Assembly (NCBI GenBank): GCA_019694955.1
Contig: JAIBAX010000026.1
Location: forward strand, 1 to 61,452
Reading direction: 5' to 3'
DNA length: 61,452 nt
Source: Chitinophagales bacterium
GTDB lineage: Bacteria > Bacteroidota > Bacteroidia > Chitinophagales > JADIYW01
The translations under genes were made by a program, and so were the position numbers. Of this stretch, positions 27,088 through 36,914 are shown one piece after another; the first letter of the stretch is position 1; each line of letters starts with the position of its first letter. Under the pieces are notes generated by a model. That model ran no database searches. It was not told where the DNA came from and saw nothing but the letters and a program-made list of their open reading frames with translations.

Positions 27088-28695
27088 CTATTCTTTAGAA
27101 AACCTTAATATACAAGCGCTGTATCCTGAAAGTTGAATACTATTTCCTTTCATTTCAACATGTCCAAAATGGCATAATACATGACTATTTCCAGCGAAAA
27201 CTTGCTGTTGCAGAACGCCAAAATTCAATACTACCAATAGTTCTTCTTGCTCATATGTTCTTTTAAAACTTAACACATTTGACGCTGCCTTAACTTCCGA
27301 CATCTCCCCTGCATGAAGGGCGATATGTGCTTTTCGCAGGTGAAGTAATTTTTTGATAAGGTTATAAAGGCTTTTTTCATTTCGTTGTTGTTGTGCTACG
27401 TTGCAGTTAGGATAGTTTTTTTCAACCGGAAGCCAAGTTGTACTGCCATTAGAAAATCCGGCATTTGTAGAATCGTCCCATTGCATAGGCGTTCTCACCT
27501 CGTCTCTATTCAGTGTTTCACCGGAGTAATTAACCAACCACTGCGGTAAATAATTGTATTTTTTGGCAATAGGATCTTTCCCTACTTTCAAAGGTATTGT
27601 AACATTTTCCATGCCTATTTCTTCACCATAATAGAAAAAAGGAACCGCTCTAACGGTAAGTTGAAGGAAATAAATGATTGCAGCCTTGTGTACATCGCCC
27701 TTTAAGTAGGAAAGATTTCTTCTTTTATCATGGTTGGAAAACACCCAAACGGGCATTGCTGGCGCTGCAAAGCGTGTCGAAAGTCGCTCGATTATCTCTT
27801 TAAAATAGGTTGCAAAAAACTTAAACCGCAACATCTCAAAGATAAAAACCAAGTGCAAACCATCCTGCGCTCCAATATACTGGCGAATTACTGGTAATTG
27901 TCCAAACACCTCACCTACTAAAAACCGCTCGGGAAATTCGTCCATGACTTGTCGGAGTTCTTTAGCGAAGTGGAAATTATCGGGATGATTAACAGTACCT
28001 ACATTCTTTTGAAAAAAACCATCGGGGTTAGATTCACTTGGAAAAGGACGAAAGGAAAAGGGATTGTCTCGAAAGGCAGCATCTTTATAAATGACATTAA
28101 AAATATCCAACCTAAAACCGTCAACGCCTTGTTGCAACCAAAATCTTACAATATCAAACATCGCCTTTTTCACCGCTGGATGACGGTAATTCAAATCCGG
28201 CTGAAAGGGAAGGAAAGTGGCAAAATACCATTCATCTCTGTCTTTCACATAGTGCCAACCGGAACCACCTGTCATAGATTTCCAATTATTGGGTGGATTT
28301 TTACCTTTGCCCTTTCTCCAAATATACCAGTCCTTTTTTTCATTGGTAGGTGAAGATTTAGATGCTAAAAACCAAGGATGGCGGTGCGAGGTGTGGTTCA
28401 TCACCATATCAAATACAATGCGCATTCCTCTTTTATGCACTTCCTGAATAAGCCGATGGGTCGTTTCCATAGTACCGTATTCTGGAGCGATATCGAGGTA
28501 ATCGGAGATATCATAACCAAAATCTTCTTGGGGACTTGCATAAAACGGAGATATCCAAATGGTCTCAAATCCAGTTTCTTGGATATAATCCAATTTTTGA
28601 ATGATCCCTTCCAAATCACCTATTCCATCTCCATTGCTATCGAAGAAAGAACGCGGATAAATCTGATAAACGGTTGTCTTTTTCCACCATTCCAT
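27088..28695 (-). CDS. GH13 alpha-glucosidase / oligo-1,6-glucosidase
   Basis: Hydrolyses alpha-linked glucose oligomers. 535 residues, no signal peptide. All four GH13 regions are present: DMVMNHTS near 96, GFRLDIF with nucleophile Asp197, GEVFG with acid/base Glu262, and FSNHDKRR with Asp323. The length and the N-terminal WWKKTTVYQIYPRSFFDSNGDG are those of the maltase/isomaltase subfamily. It lies just before the GH5 gene on the same strand and downstream of the TetR gene. Confidence 0.94.
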   Translation of the reverse strand: MEWWKKTTVYQIYPRSFFDSNGDGIGDLEGIIQKLDYIQETGFETIWISPFYASPQEDFGYDISDYLDIAPEYGTMETTHRLIQEVHKRGMRIVFDMVMNHTSHRHPWFLASKSSPTNEKKDWYIWRKGKGKNPPNNWKSMTGGSGWHYVKDRDEWYFATFLPFQPDLNYRHPAVKKAMFDIVRFWLQQGVDGFRLDIFNVIYKDAAFRDNPFSFRPFPSESNPDGFFQKNVGTVNHPDNFHFAKELRQVMDEFPERFLVGEVFGQLPVIRQYIGAQDGLHLVFIFEMLRFKFFATYFKEIIERLSTRFAAPAMPVWVFSNHDKRRNLSYLKGDVHKAAIIYFLQLTVRAVPFFYYGEEIGMENVTIPLKVGKDPIAKKYNYLPQWLVNYSGETLNRDEVRTPMQWDDSTNAGFSNGSTTWLPVEKNYPNCNVAQQQRNEKSLYNLIKKLLHLRKAHIALHAGEMSEVKAASNVLSFKRTYEQEELLVVLNFGVLQQQVFAGNSHVLCHFGHVEMKGNSIQLSGYSACILRFSKE

Positions 28696-28730
28696 GCAAC
28701 AAATATTATATTTTTAGGTTACGCATAAGG

Positions 28731-29270
28731 TCATTTTCTGACATCATTTACCAAGAGTTTAATTTCCTGAATCAGCGATCTCACCCAAGCTATATTAAGA
28801 TTTTCTTCGGTAATTCTAAGGAAGAAATTATCTGTATAAACCTTCAGGATTGTTTTGGCGATATGCTTTTGCGATTCAAGTCCTAATAATGTGACCCATT
28901 GTTGAAAGAATGCCTCCACTACAACGGATTGGGCTTTGTCGAAATAAGTTTGATATGTTTTATTATCTCGGTGGATACATAATTGTCTATGAAAAAGTAG
29001 TTCCTTCTTTTTTCCAACCAGTATTTGAATCATTTCCGGGTCGATGTTTTTTGCGTCCATTGCGAGTTGCTGCATTTCTGCGGCATTTTTGAGGTGATAC
29101 TGTAGGAGCTTCTCCTGAAACAATTCCATGTCGATGAACAGATGATAAAAGGAGGATTTGCTAATGCCTACTTTCTTGGCAATATGCTCGACTTTTAGTC
29201 CGTTAGGACCTTCTTTCGCAAAGATTTCATATCCCGCTTCTATCCACGCCTGTTCTGAATTGTTTTTCAT
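28731..29270 (-). CDS. TetR-family transcriptional regulator
   Basis: 179 residues. N-terminal helix-turn-helix (AWIEAGYEIFAKEGPNGLKVEHIAKKVGISKSSFYHLF is the characteristic span, residues 8-45) followed by a helical ligand-binding domain. It is transcribed toward the GH13 and GH5 genes with a 35-base gap and could be the first gene of that unit and its regulator; no clear operator was found. Confidence 0.9.
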   Translation of the reverse strand: MKNNSEQAWIEAGYEIFAKEGPNGLKVEHIAKKVGISKSSFYHLFIDMELFQEKLLQYHLKNAAEMQQLAMDAKNIDPEMIQILVGKKKELLFHRQLCIHRDNKTYQTYFDKAQSVVVEAFFQQWVTLLGLESQKHIAKTILKVYTDNFFLRITEENLNIAWVRSLIQEIKLLVNDVRK

Positions 29271-29549
29271 TGGTTGGATAAATATAGGAAGAAATTGTCA
29301 ATGGATGATGTAAAGGGAAGTTTGTAAAATTCAGATAGCAATTGATATCTGAATCTTACTGGATAAAAATTGCTGTTAATTTAGAGTACAGTATTATTTT
29401 AGGTTTAAAAGCGATAATAATATTTATACTACCCGGTAAGAATTTTTATGCATTTAAACAAAGCTAAACGAAATACTTTACTCAAGAAATACCCGATTCA
29501 AGTGATGAAAATCACATATTCCTGTGACAAATGGGGGTATTAAAATAAA

Positions 29550-29557
29550 TAACTTTG
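29550..29557 (+). promoter_or_regulatory. -7 element before the HExxH lipoprotein gene
   Basis: TAACTTTG matches TAnnTTTG, 22 bases before the ATG at 29580. The TTG element is not visible. The rest of the 309-base gap 29271-29579 between the divergent TetR gene and this gene shows nothing else I can support. Confidence 0.5.
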
Positions 29558-29579
29558 ATTTCAACAAAATTTAAACACT

Positions 29580-31280
29580 ATGAAACATTTATTTCTTTTG
29601 GTGCTAATGGGCTTATTGTTTAATACTGCCTGCAAAAAGGAGCAACCTTCTTCAAATCTAACGAACACTAACCTTTCATTGCCCTTCGGCAAGCAAAAAC
29701 CTGTACCCTTCAAACTGAGCGATTACAAGAAAAAACTGATGGCACAAGGAATCGATGCCAACGATGTGACAGCCAATTATGTATATTGTAGGTTTACGCC
29801 TAAAGATGAAAAGGAATTGGAAAGATTACTATCATTGAACTTGCAACTCTCACCCTATCCCTTGGATCGTGAAATCATACAATCTACAAATACTTGGGGT
29901 AATGAAGAAACGCCTTCTTATTATATTGTTCTGGAAAAGGAAGAATACGACAATATTTCCATCTCTAAGACGATTTTAGAAGAGATGTTTATTCCCGAAG
30001 AAGAACAAGAAAAAATTAAAGCACATGCCAGGGTTGCTTCCACCGGCTTAACGGGCAAGCTAACCATCAAAGATCCGGTTACTCAAACCCAAAAACCGCT
30101 TTCCGGAGTAAAGGTAATTGGCTCCGATTGGTTCTATTATGCGGAATCTATCACCGATGCAAATGGCAATTACCAACTGCCAAATCCTTACTTTGGAGGC
30201 GCTAATATTTATTACCGATTGGACAATAATCAATTAGAGATGCGTCTGTTAGATGGCAACGCCATTCTTTCTATCTTTGTTCCAATTACTTATTGGGTAA
30301 ACTATCAATATACGAACACCAATAGGACAGATAATATCATGCCGAATGACGGAAGATCCAGAGAATTTTTCTACGCCTTTTCATTCTTACATGGGTGGAA
30401 TCAATTCAAATCTTATGCAAACACAAACAATATTCAGACGCCTACAACCAAGCTGAATATTTGGTTGGCAAAAAACCCCACTGCAGAAGCAGATCGTTTT
30501 TATGCCGTTCCGATGCTAAGGGCTTCAAATGGTGTCAATCAAACATCGGCAGAAGCCATTATAAAACAAGCTTTGCTGGCTTCTAACTGGGATCCTATTT
30601 TGGTCGATATCATAACACCCACATTAGCAAATTGGATTGGTGGCACCGTTTCCGTCGGTCCGGATGTATTCTTTAGCTATAATCCCATCGGCACTAATTG
30701 GCCTGATTATAATTATATGCAAACTGTTATACACGAATATGGACATGTCAGTCATTTTGCTATCGCAGGTCCAAGCATGTGGAATAAGATTGTAGAACAG
30801 ATTGCTACGGCAGCAATAGCAAATAATTTTGACCCGTTATCGCCCAGATATGGATATGGAACTGAACCAAATGCTGCTTACACAGCACTTTCAGAATCTT
30901 GGGCGGAAGATTTGTCTTGGGAAATTATGAAGTCATTATATGGAGACCTAACGGTATATTTCCCTTATTACAACACATATAATTCTTTTAGTGCCGTTCA
31001 AGATTTAATAAGACTTAACACCAATACTTCTTATCAATCCAATTGGATTCCTTATGGCGTACACTTTGACCTTACTGATAATGGAGAAACAGAAATTGGC
31101 ATTACTGACAATGTAGGCATTACAAGCTTTGGTCAACTCTACCAACAATTATCTGCCAATAATGATTCAATAGGCAGTTATTTAACCAATGTCAAAACAA
31201 ATATCTATAGTGGTTCTATTTCACAAGTTGATGACTTAATCAATTCATACGATACTAAATACCATATTAGAGGCAATTAA
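29580..31280 (+). CDS. Lipoprotein with HExxH metalloprotease site
   Basis: 566 residues. Lipoprotein signal (LLVLMGLLFNTAC, Cys18). Residues about 150-215 form a carboxypeptidase-regulatory-like beta sandwich (LSGVKVIGSDWFYYAESITDANGNY pattern). The C-terminal half carries HEYGH at 385-389 and, about 55 residues later, SESWAEDLSWE, which may supply the third zinc ligand. This order is seen in Bacteroidota surface lipoproteins of unknown substrate. A terminator follows. Confidence 0.82.
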   Translation: MKHLFLLVLMGLLFNTACKKEQPSSNLTNTNLSLPFGKQKPVPFKLSDYKKKLMAQGIDANDVTANYVYCRFTPKDEKELERLLSLNLQLSPYPLDREIIQSTNTWGNEETPSYYIVLEKEEYDNISISKTILEEMFIPEEEQEKIKAHARVASTGLTGKLTIKDPVTQTQKPLSGVKVIGSDWFYYAESITDANGNYQLPNPYFGGANIYYRLDNNQLEMRLLDGNAILSIFVPITYWVNYQYTNTNRTDNIMPNDGRSREFFYAFSFLHGWNQFKSYANTNNIQTPTTKLNIWLAKNPTAEADRFYAVPMLRASNGVNQTSAEAIIKQALLASNWDPILVDIITPTLANWIGGTVSVGPDVFFSYNPIGTNWPDYNYMQTVIHEYGHVSHFAIAGPSMWNKIVEQIATAAIANNFDPLSPRYGYGTEPNAAYTALSESWAEDLSWEIMKSLYGDLTVYFPYYNTYNSFSAVQDLIRLNTNTSYQSNWIPYGVHFDLTDNGETEIGITDNVGITSFGQLYQQLSANNDSIGSYLTNVKTNIYSGSISQVDDLINSYDTKYHIRGN

Positions 31281-31305
31281 ACGCCAACCGAAATACCGTT
31301 TATGT

Positions 31306-31338
31306 AGGCTATTGATTTATATCAATGGCCTTTTTTTA
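31306..31338 (+). terminator. Rho-independent terminator
   Basis: Stem AGGCTATTGAT / ATCAATGGCCT (one mismatch) with a TTAT loop, then seven T (31331-31337). It follows the HExxH lipoprotein gene by 25 bases. Confidence 0.88.
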
Positions 31339-31340
31339 TT

Positions 31341-31600
31341 TAACGTGATTTCTAGAACAAACAAATCATAAATTCATGTTAATAATTAATCCTAGTAAAA
31401 GCGTTGGACATCGTGACGAAAGGAAATTATACAAAATAGCTATGAGGTAAGGAACTTTTCTCCCGTAGACGTAGTAAAAACTACGTTGAGGACAGAAAAA
31501 TGAGTACAGAAATAGATATGAAGTAGAATTTTCTTGCAGTAAATTTCTAATGCTGATTCTGGATTTAAAGCAAGTGTTCTACACTCCCGAATTCACGTTA
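31341..31600. repeat. MITE-like element with TAACGTGA ends
   Basis: Left end TAACGTGATTTC (31341-31352); right end GAATTCACGTTA (31589-31600), an inverted match at 11 of 12 bases. Inside are a further half copy (AATTCATGTTAAT, 31371-31383) and a hairpin (ACGTAGTAAAAACTACGT near 31467). The right end is related to the element at 8544-8677. No coding content; it fills most of the 477-base gap before cphB. Confidence 0.5.
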
Positions 31601-31757
31601 CTTATTAAATCCAGACAAAAGCTCAGGGTATTTTAGCCCAATTATGTATGGGATGGATTTTGTGTAAACAAGCAAATGAACTATATTCTTTTATTATAAG
31701 ATTCATTTTTATCTGGGTTTCGCTTGCCAAAGAAAATGACAAGCAAACAGAGTATTT

Positions 31758-32618
31758 CTATTCATGCAATTGTTCATATTCTTCTAAAGTCATGATTTTT
31801 GTTTTTCTATCCTTCAGCGAAAACTTATCACCGTGTGCCAAAATATTGACGATGAGGTGGGTGATAGAAACTGGGAGTCCTTCTGCTAAATGCTGAATAT
31901 TATTATGGGTTAATTTACTGGGATCAAAAAAGATGACCATACCGGAGCCGATTACTTCACATTCTGTACCATTTCTGATGATGAGTCCAGTGTCTTCTGC
32001 CAGTCCTATACCCAATAAATTGGGAAATACAGCTACCGCTTCCGATAATCTGCCAAATCTTCCTCTTTGAATAAAGTGTGTATCGATGATAACCTCCTCT
32101 AAAAAACCCATCCCATCACGTAAATGTACGCCCCCTTTAAATAGCGCTTCCGTACTACTGCCTCCACTGATCATCTCCTTACTCATACACATTGCTCCGG
32201 CACTCGTTCCTGCCAAGACAAACCGCTCCAATGCCAACTTATTTAAAATTATATCATGAAGTACTGTACCGCCGATGATATCTACTATTTTTGATTGGTC
32301 ACCACCTGAAAACATGACACAATTGGCTTCGTTAAACAACTTGACTGTGCTATCGTCAACACAAGCTACTTTAGTCCTCAAATCAATAATAGACACTTTG
32401 TCGCATCCTAGTTTATTGAAAGCATCTAGGTAATTTTGTCCTACTTCCTGTGGAATACTGGAAGCGGTCGTTACCACAACAATTTTGGCATCTTTACCGC
32501 CACTTTCTTTCACCACATTTGCCAAAATGCCCTTATCAATGAACTCAAGAGTGTACATCTCGTTCTTGCCTAGCCCTTTATCTTCGTTACCGCCAATAGG
32601 TATTAAAATTCCACGCAT
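31758..32618 (-). CDS. cphB: Cyanophycinase
   Basis: Hydrolyses the storage polymer cyanophycin to beta-Asp-Arg dipeptides. 286 residues, the standard size. The serine-peptidase (S51) nucleophile elbow is GTSAGAM with Ser139, preceded by MFSGGDQSKIVDI near 102 and followed by DTHFIQRGRFGRL. No signal peptide, so it is the intracellular type. It is divergent from cyanophycin synthetase with 169 bases between the two starts, the common Bacteroidota order. Confidence 0.96.
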   Translation of the reverse strand: MRGILIPIGGNEDKGLGKNEMYTLEFIDKGILANVVKESGGKDAKIVVVTTASSIPQEVGQNYLDAFNKLGCDKVSIIDLRTKVACVDDSTVKLFNEANCVMFSGGDQSKIVDIIGGTVLHDIILNKLALERFVLAGTSAGAMCMSKEMISGGSSTEALFKGGVHLRDGMGFLEEVIIDTHFIQRGRFGRLSEAVAVFPNLLGIGLAEDTGLIIRNGTECEVIGSGMVIFFDPSKLTHNNIQHLAEGLPVSITHLIVNILAHGDKFSLKDRKTKIMTLEEYEQLHE

Positions 32619-32787
32619 ACATTCATTTATTGATCAATAATCCCCCCGGTTGACGTCCGTTCAAACAAAAACGAACATTTTATTCAGCTAATTTATTCTT
32701 ATTTTACAAAAAATAGCTACATTTCAAAAGTAATTTCTATTTTTCAGGAGTAAGAACATCATTTTTAATGCCAAAAATCAAAAGACA

Positions 32788-35442
32788 GTGAAAATACGTG
32801 AAATCAGAGCCATGCGTGGACCCAACTATTGGTCAATCCGAAGACATAAGTTAATCGTTATGACCTTAGACCTAGAAGATTATGAACAAAAGCCTACAGA
32901 TAAGATACCCGGGTTTTTAGACAGATTGAAAAAGATGTTCCCGACGATGGTCTCACACCGTTGTTCTGTAGGATGTGAAGGAGGTTTCTTTCAGCGCGTA
33001 GAAGAAGGAACATGGATGGGACACGTTATTGAACATATTGCCTTAGAAATTCAAACCTTAGCAGGCATGGATGTTGGTTTTGGTCGTACGAGATCTTATG
33101 GTGAAGAAGGCGTTTACTCAGTAGTTTTTGCCTATATGGAAGAAAAAGTAGGCATTTTTGCTGCTAAAGCTTCTGTAAAAATTGCTGAAGCCATTGCAGA
33201 CGGTAAAGACTACGATTTAGAAAGCGATATCAAAACCATGCGTGAAATGCGCGAGGACGAACGCCTTGGACCCAGCACAGGATCTATTGTAGAAGAAGCC
33301 GCCTCCAGAGGTATGCCTTGGTTTCGATTGAATAAATATTCACTTTGTCAGATTGGTTATGGCGCCAACCAAAAACGCATCCAAGCCACTGTTACCAGTG
33401 AAACAAGCTCTATCGCTGTAGAAATTGCCTGCGACAAGGAAGACACGAAATACATGCTCGACAAAGCCGAGATTCCAATCCCGAAAGGCGAGGTTATCAA
33501 AACGGAAGAAGGTCTAAAAGATGCCATAGATTATCTTAAATATCCACTTGTCATAAAACCCATCAATGGCAACCATGGCAGGGGAATCACTACCAATATA
33601 CGAAATTGGGAAGAAGCACTCATTGCCTTCAAGGCTGCGAAAGACGTCTCCCGATCAGTAATTGTAGAGAAGTTTATTACCGGAGATGATTATAGACTAT
33701 TAGTGATTAACTATAAATTAGTGGCTGCGGCAAAGCGTACACCGGCACATGTTATCGGCGATGGAAAATCTTCTATAAAGCAACTAATTGACGAGGTAAA
33801 TAAGGATCCGAGAAGAGGATACGGTCATGAGAAAGTACTTACACAAATACACATCGATAAGATGACGGAAGAGATTCTGGAATCAAAAAACCTAACACTG
33901 GAGAGTGTGATACCGAAGGGTGAAATGTTGAAATTAAAAGACACCGCCAATTTAAGTACTGGTGGCACTGCAACAGATGTAACAGACATGGTTCATCCCT
34001 ATAATGTTCTGATGGCAGAGCGCATCGCAAGGATTGTAGGACTGGATATTTGCGGTATTGACCTCATGTGTTCGGATGTTTCCATTCCTGTAAATGAGTC
34101 CGGCGGTGCAGTTTTAGAAGTAAATGCAGCCCCGGGATTCAGGATGCACATAGCCCCTTCCGATGGATTGCCAAGGAATGTCGCAGCAAATGTGATTGAT
34201 ATGCTTTTCCCTCCAGGTGCTAATGCGAGAATACCGATAGTTGCCGTTACAGGTACAAATGGAAAAACTACCACCACAAGATTGATTGCCCACATGGCAA
34301 AAATGAAAGGACACAGCGTAGGCTATACCACCAGTGATGGTGTGTACATTCAAAATATGATGGTATTGAAGGGCGATTGTACCGGACCTGCCAGTGCAGA
34401 ATATGTTTTACGTGACCCTACGGTTGATTTTGCAGTATTGGAGACTGCCAGAGGCGGCTTATTGCGTGCCGGACTTGCCTTTGACCAGTGTGATATTGGC
34501 ATTGTCACAAATATTGCAGCAGACCATTTAGGACTTAAAGGCATCCATACACTAGACCAATTGGCGAAGGTGAAAGGTGTTATTCCGGAAGCTGTAAAGC
34601 CGGAGGGTTATGCCATTTTAAATGCCGATGACGAGTTGGTGTATAAAATGCATAAGGACCTAAAATGCCATGTAGCTTATTTTTCCATGGATGAAAACAA
34701 TAAGCATATCAAAGCCAATATGAAACGGGGTGGTATTTCTGCCATTTATGAGGATGGATATATCACCATAGCGAAAGGTGAATGGAAGATGCGGGTAACT
34801 AAAGCCGTGAACATCCCATTAACCTATGGTGGTAGGGCAACATTTATGATACAGAACATCCTTCCGGCAGTATTAACGGGCTATCTAAAAGGATTTTCCT
34901 TACAAGACATTAAATTATCTTTGGAGACATTCATTCCATCTCCGGCACAAACACCGGGAAGGTTGAATCTGTTCAACTTCAAGAATTTTGATTTACTACT
35001 CGATTATGCACATAACCCGGCAGGTTTACGTGCTTTGCAGAAGTTTACAGATAATATAGAAGCTACCGTGAAAGTGGGCGTAATTGCCGGTATCGGCGAT
35101 AGACGTGAAGAAGACAATATGGAGATTGGTAGAATTGCTTCAGAAATGTTTGATGAAATCATCATCCGTCAGGACCGCAATTTGAGGGGGAAAACTGCCG
35201 AAGAATTGATAGCGATGTTGCAGAAGGGCATCTTGCAACATGACCCTAAGAAGAAAATCACGGTTATACCAAAGGAAGAAGAAGCCATAGAATTTGCCGT
35301 CAAAAACGCAGAAAAAGGGTCTTTACTGGTATTGTGTAGCGATGTAGTTCCGGATGCTTTAGCGCAAGTGATGAAGTATAAAGAAGAGGAGTCCGAGTCG
35401 TTGTATAAATTCAATAAAAAGAGAGATATTCCGAATAAGTAG
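32788..35442 (+). CDS. cphA: Cyanophycin synthetase
   Basis: Polymerises aspartate and arginine with ATP into multi-L-arginyl-poly-L-aspartate. 884 residues, full length. Start codon is GTG: the family N-terminus KIREIRAMRGPNYWSIRRHK starts here, and the nearest upstream ATG is out of frame. Domains: N-terminal domain (1-160), ATP-grasp (about 215-475, with DICGIDLMCSD and EVNAAPGFRMH), Mur-ligase-like ATP domain with TGTNGKTTTT near 488-497, and a C-terminal Mur domain. Divergent from cphB, so synthesis and breakdown can share control in the gap 32619-32787. Confidence 0.97.
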   Translation: MKIREIRAMRGPNYWSIRRHKLIVMTLDLEDYEQKPTDKIPGFLDRLKKMFPTMVSHRCSVGCEGGFFQRVEEGTWMGHVIEHIALEIQTLAGMDVGFGRTRSYGEEGVYSVVFAYMEEKVGIFAAKASVKIAEAIADGKDYDLESDIKTMREMREDERLGPSTGSIVEEAASRGMPWFRLNKYSLCQIGYGANQKRIQATVTSETSSIAVEIACDKEDTKYMLDKAEIPIPKGEVIKTEEGLKDAIDYLKYPLVIKPINGNHGRGITTNIRNWEEALIAFKAAKDVSRSVIVEKFITGDDYRLLVINYKLVAAAKRTPAHVIGDGKSSIKQLIDEVNKDPRRGYGHEKVLTQIHIDKMTEEILESKNLTLESVIPKGEMLKLKDTANLSTGGTATDVTDMVHPYNVLMAERIARIVGLDICGIDLMCSDVSIPVNESGGAVLEVNAAPGFRMHIAPSDGLPRNVAANVIDMLFPPGANARIPIVAVTGTNGKTTTTRLIAHMAKMKGHSVGYTTSDGVYIQNMMVLKGDCTGPASAEYVLRDPTVDFAVLETARGGLLRAGLAFDQCDIGIVTNIAADHLGLKGIHTLDQLAKVKGVIPEAVKPEGYAILNADDELVYKMHKDLKCHVAYFSMDENNKHIKANMKRGGISAIYEDGYITIAKGEWKMRVTKAVNIPLTYGGRATFMIQNILPAVLTGYLKGFSLQDIKLSLETFIPSPAQTPGRLNLFNFKNFDLLLDYAHNPAGLRALQKFTDNIEATVKVGVIAGIGDRREEDNMEIGRIASEMFDEIIIRQDRNLRGKTAEELIAMLQKGILQHDPKKKITVIPKEEEAIEFAVKNAEKGSLLVLCSDVVPDALAQVMKYKEEESESLYKFNKKRDIPNK

Positions 35443-35459
35443 CATTTTAGCACTACCCA

Positions 35460-36290
35460 ATGAATGAGATTAGTCTTCCAGGATACTTGTTGATATTTGT
35501 CAATGCCCTATTTACTTTTAATGGATTTAGGGATGTAAACTTTCTCAACAAGTATAGCTTTAAAATTGACGAGATACTAATCCATAAGGACTATAAAAGA
35601 TTAGTAAGTTCAGGTTTTCTACATGTCAACTGGCTACATTTCCTCATGAATATGGCTAGTTTGTATTTTTTTTCAGAGATTATCATAGTCTCTTTAGGTA
35701 TTGTACCATTTTTTATCATTTACTTTAGCAGCTTAATTGGGGGGAATTTGTTGGCATTATATGTCCATAGAAACCATGGTGATTATAGTGCTATTGGCGC
35801 ATCCGGAGCCGTATGTGGTTTAATATTTGGTTGCATTGCACTATATCCTGAGAACAACATACATATCTTTGGTTTGGAATTGCCGGGATGGTTATTTGGT
35901 ATTATTTATGTCTTGCTCACCATCTCTGGCATTAGGACTAATGCATCGAACATAGGGCATGAGGCGCACTTGGGTGGCGGAATTGTGGGGCTTTTATTGT
36001 CTTTAGCATTCTTTCCAGCCGCCATACTTGAAAACTATATCCCCATACTCCTCATAGTCCTACCCAGTTTTGCTTTCATTATTTATATTATTTATCGACC
36101 TGCCGCACTTATTATTGATGGTGCGAAGAAGCAAAAGGATAAATTCTGGGATATAGAAGAAAAATACCACTATGAGAAAAAGCTTCAAGCAGATGAATTA
36201 GATAAATTATTAGAAAAAATTAGCAAGAAAGGAATAAATAGTTTATCGGACAAAGAACGTGAAAGGCTAAAGGAATTATCTAAGAAATGA
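35460..36290 (+). CDS. Rhomboid-family intramembrane serine protease
   Basis: 276 residues. Cleaves membrane proteins within the bilayer. About six transmembrane helices between 8 and 212. The catalytic serine is Ser115 in GASGAV and the catalytic histidine His170 in HEAHLGGG; the front loop carries the rhomboid pattern HVNWLHFLMN near 55. The C-terminal 60 residues are a charged helical tail (…ELDKLLEKISKKGINSLSDKE…) typical of Bacteroidota rhomboids. It starts 17 bases after cphA and may be read through from it. Confidence 0.94.
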   Translation: MNEISLPGYLLIFVNALFTFNGFRDVNFLNKYSFKIDEILIHKDYKRLVSSGFLHVNWLHFLMNMASLYFFSEIIIVSLGIVPFFIIYFSSLIGGNLLALYVHRNHGDYSAIGASGAVCGLIFGCIALYPENNIHIFGLELPGWLFGIIYVLLTISGIRTNASNIGHEAHLGGGIVGLLLSLAFFPAAILENYIPILLIVLPSFAFIIYIIYRPAALIIDGAKKQKDKFWDIEEKYHYEKKLQADELDKLLEKISKKGINSLSDKERERLKELSKK

Positions 36291-36296
36291 CCATTC

Positions 36297-36914
36297 CTAA
36301 AGCAATTTCCGTTCAAAGACTTTTATAGGATTGCCTCTCTCCAAAGCATTGTGTTGATTCCACTGCTGTTGCTGTGCCTTCATAGCTTGCTCTAATTGAC
36401 ATTCAAGGTATCGTTGTTTTAGTCGTTCGACTGCCTGTTTTTTATTTTGGTGTTGCGACCTTTGGTCAGCACAAACGACACTCAATCCGCTTGGTATATG
36501 TATGGCTCTTACAGAAGATTCTGTGGTATTTATATGCTGTCCACCAGCACCAGAAGCCCTTTGCGTTTGAAACTGAATGTCTTGTTCCTTCCATTCAGGA
36601 AAATGCTCTAAATCATAGACTTCTATTCCAATAAACCAATTCTTGCGTTGGTGGTTTTTCCTATAAGGACTATATGATATCCATTGTATGGTTCCTTTCC
36701 ATTCCGCAATGAAAGCATCGATTGTCGCTCCAGATATCATAAATGCTGCCGAAAATAAAGTCCCTTTCCGTGGCCCCTGTATTTCATTAATCATTTTGAT
36801 ATCAAATTTTAATTGCTGACACGATTCGAGCATAATATCTAGAACTTCTTTCACCACCCTACAGCATTCTACCGGGCCTCTACCTGAAGTAATTTGTATG
36901 ATTTTAGTTTTCAC
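36297..36914 (-). CDS. prfH: Release factor H (peptide chain release factor-like)
   Basis: 205 residues, which is the length of RF-H rather than RF1/RF2 (about 360). It lacks the stop-codon recognition domain and keeps the catalytic [18 protein letters not shown] loop (GGQ at 124-126). RF-H rescues ribosomes with damaged decoding centres and normally accompanies an RNA ligase RtcB. Here the start is a GTG at 36912-36914 inside the last codons of a gene for a basic protein, an 11-base overlap, and no RtcB is near. The rescue role is family knowledge; the missing partner is a direct observation for this window. Confidence 0.92.
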   Translation of the reverse strand: MKTKIIQITSGRGPVECCRVVKEVLDIMLESCQQLKFDIKMINEIQGPRKGTLFSAAFMISGATIDAFIAEWKGTIQWISYSPYRKNHQRKNWFIGIEVYDLEHFPEWKEQDIQFQTQRASGAGGQHINTTESSVRAIHIPSGLSVVCADQRSQHQNKKQAVERLKQRYLECQLEQAMKAQQQQWNQHNALERGNPIKVFERKLL

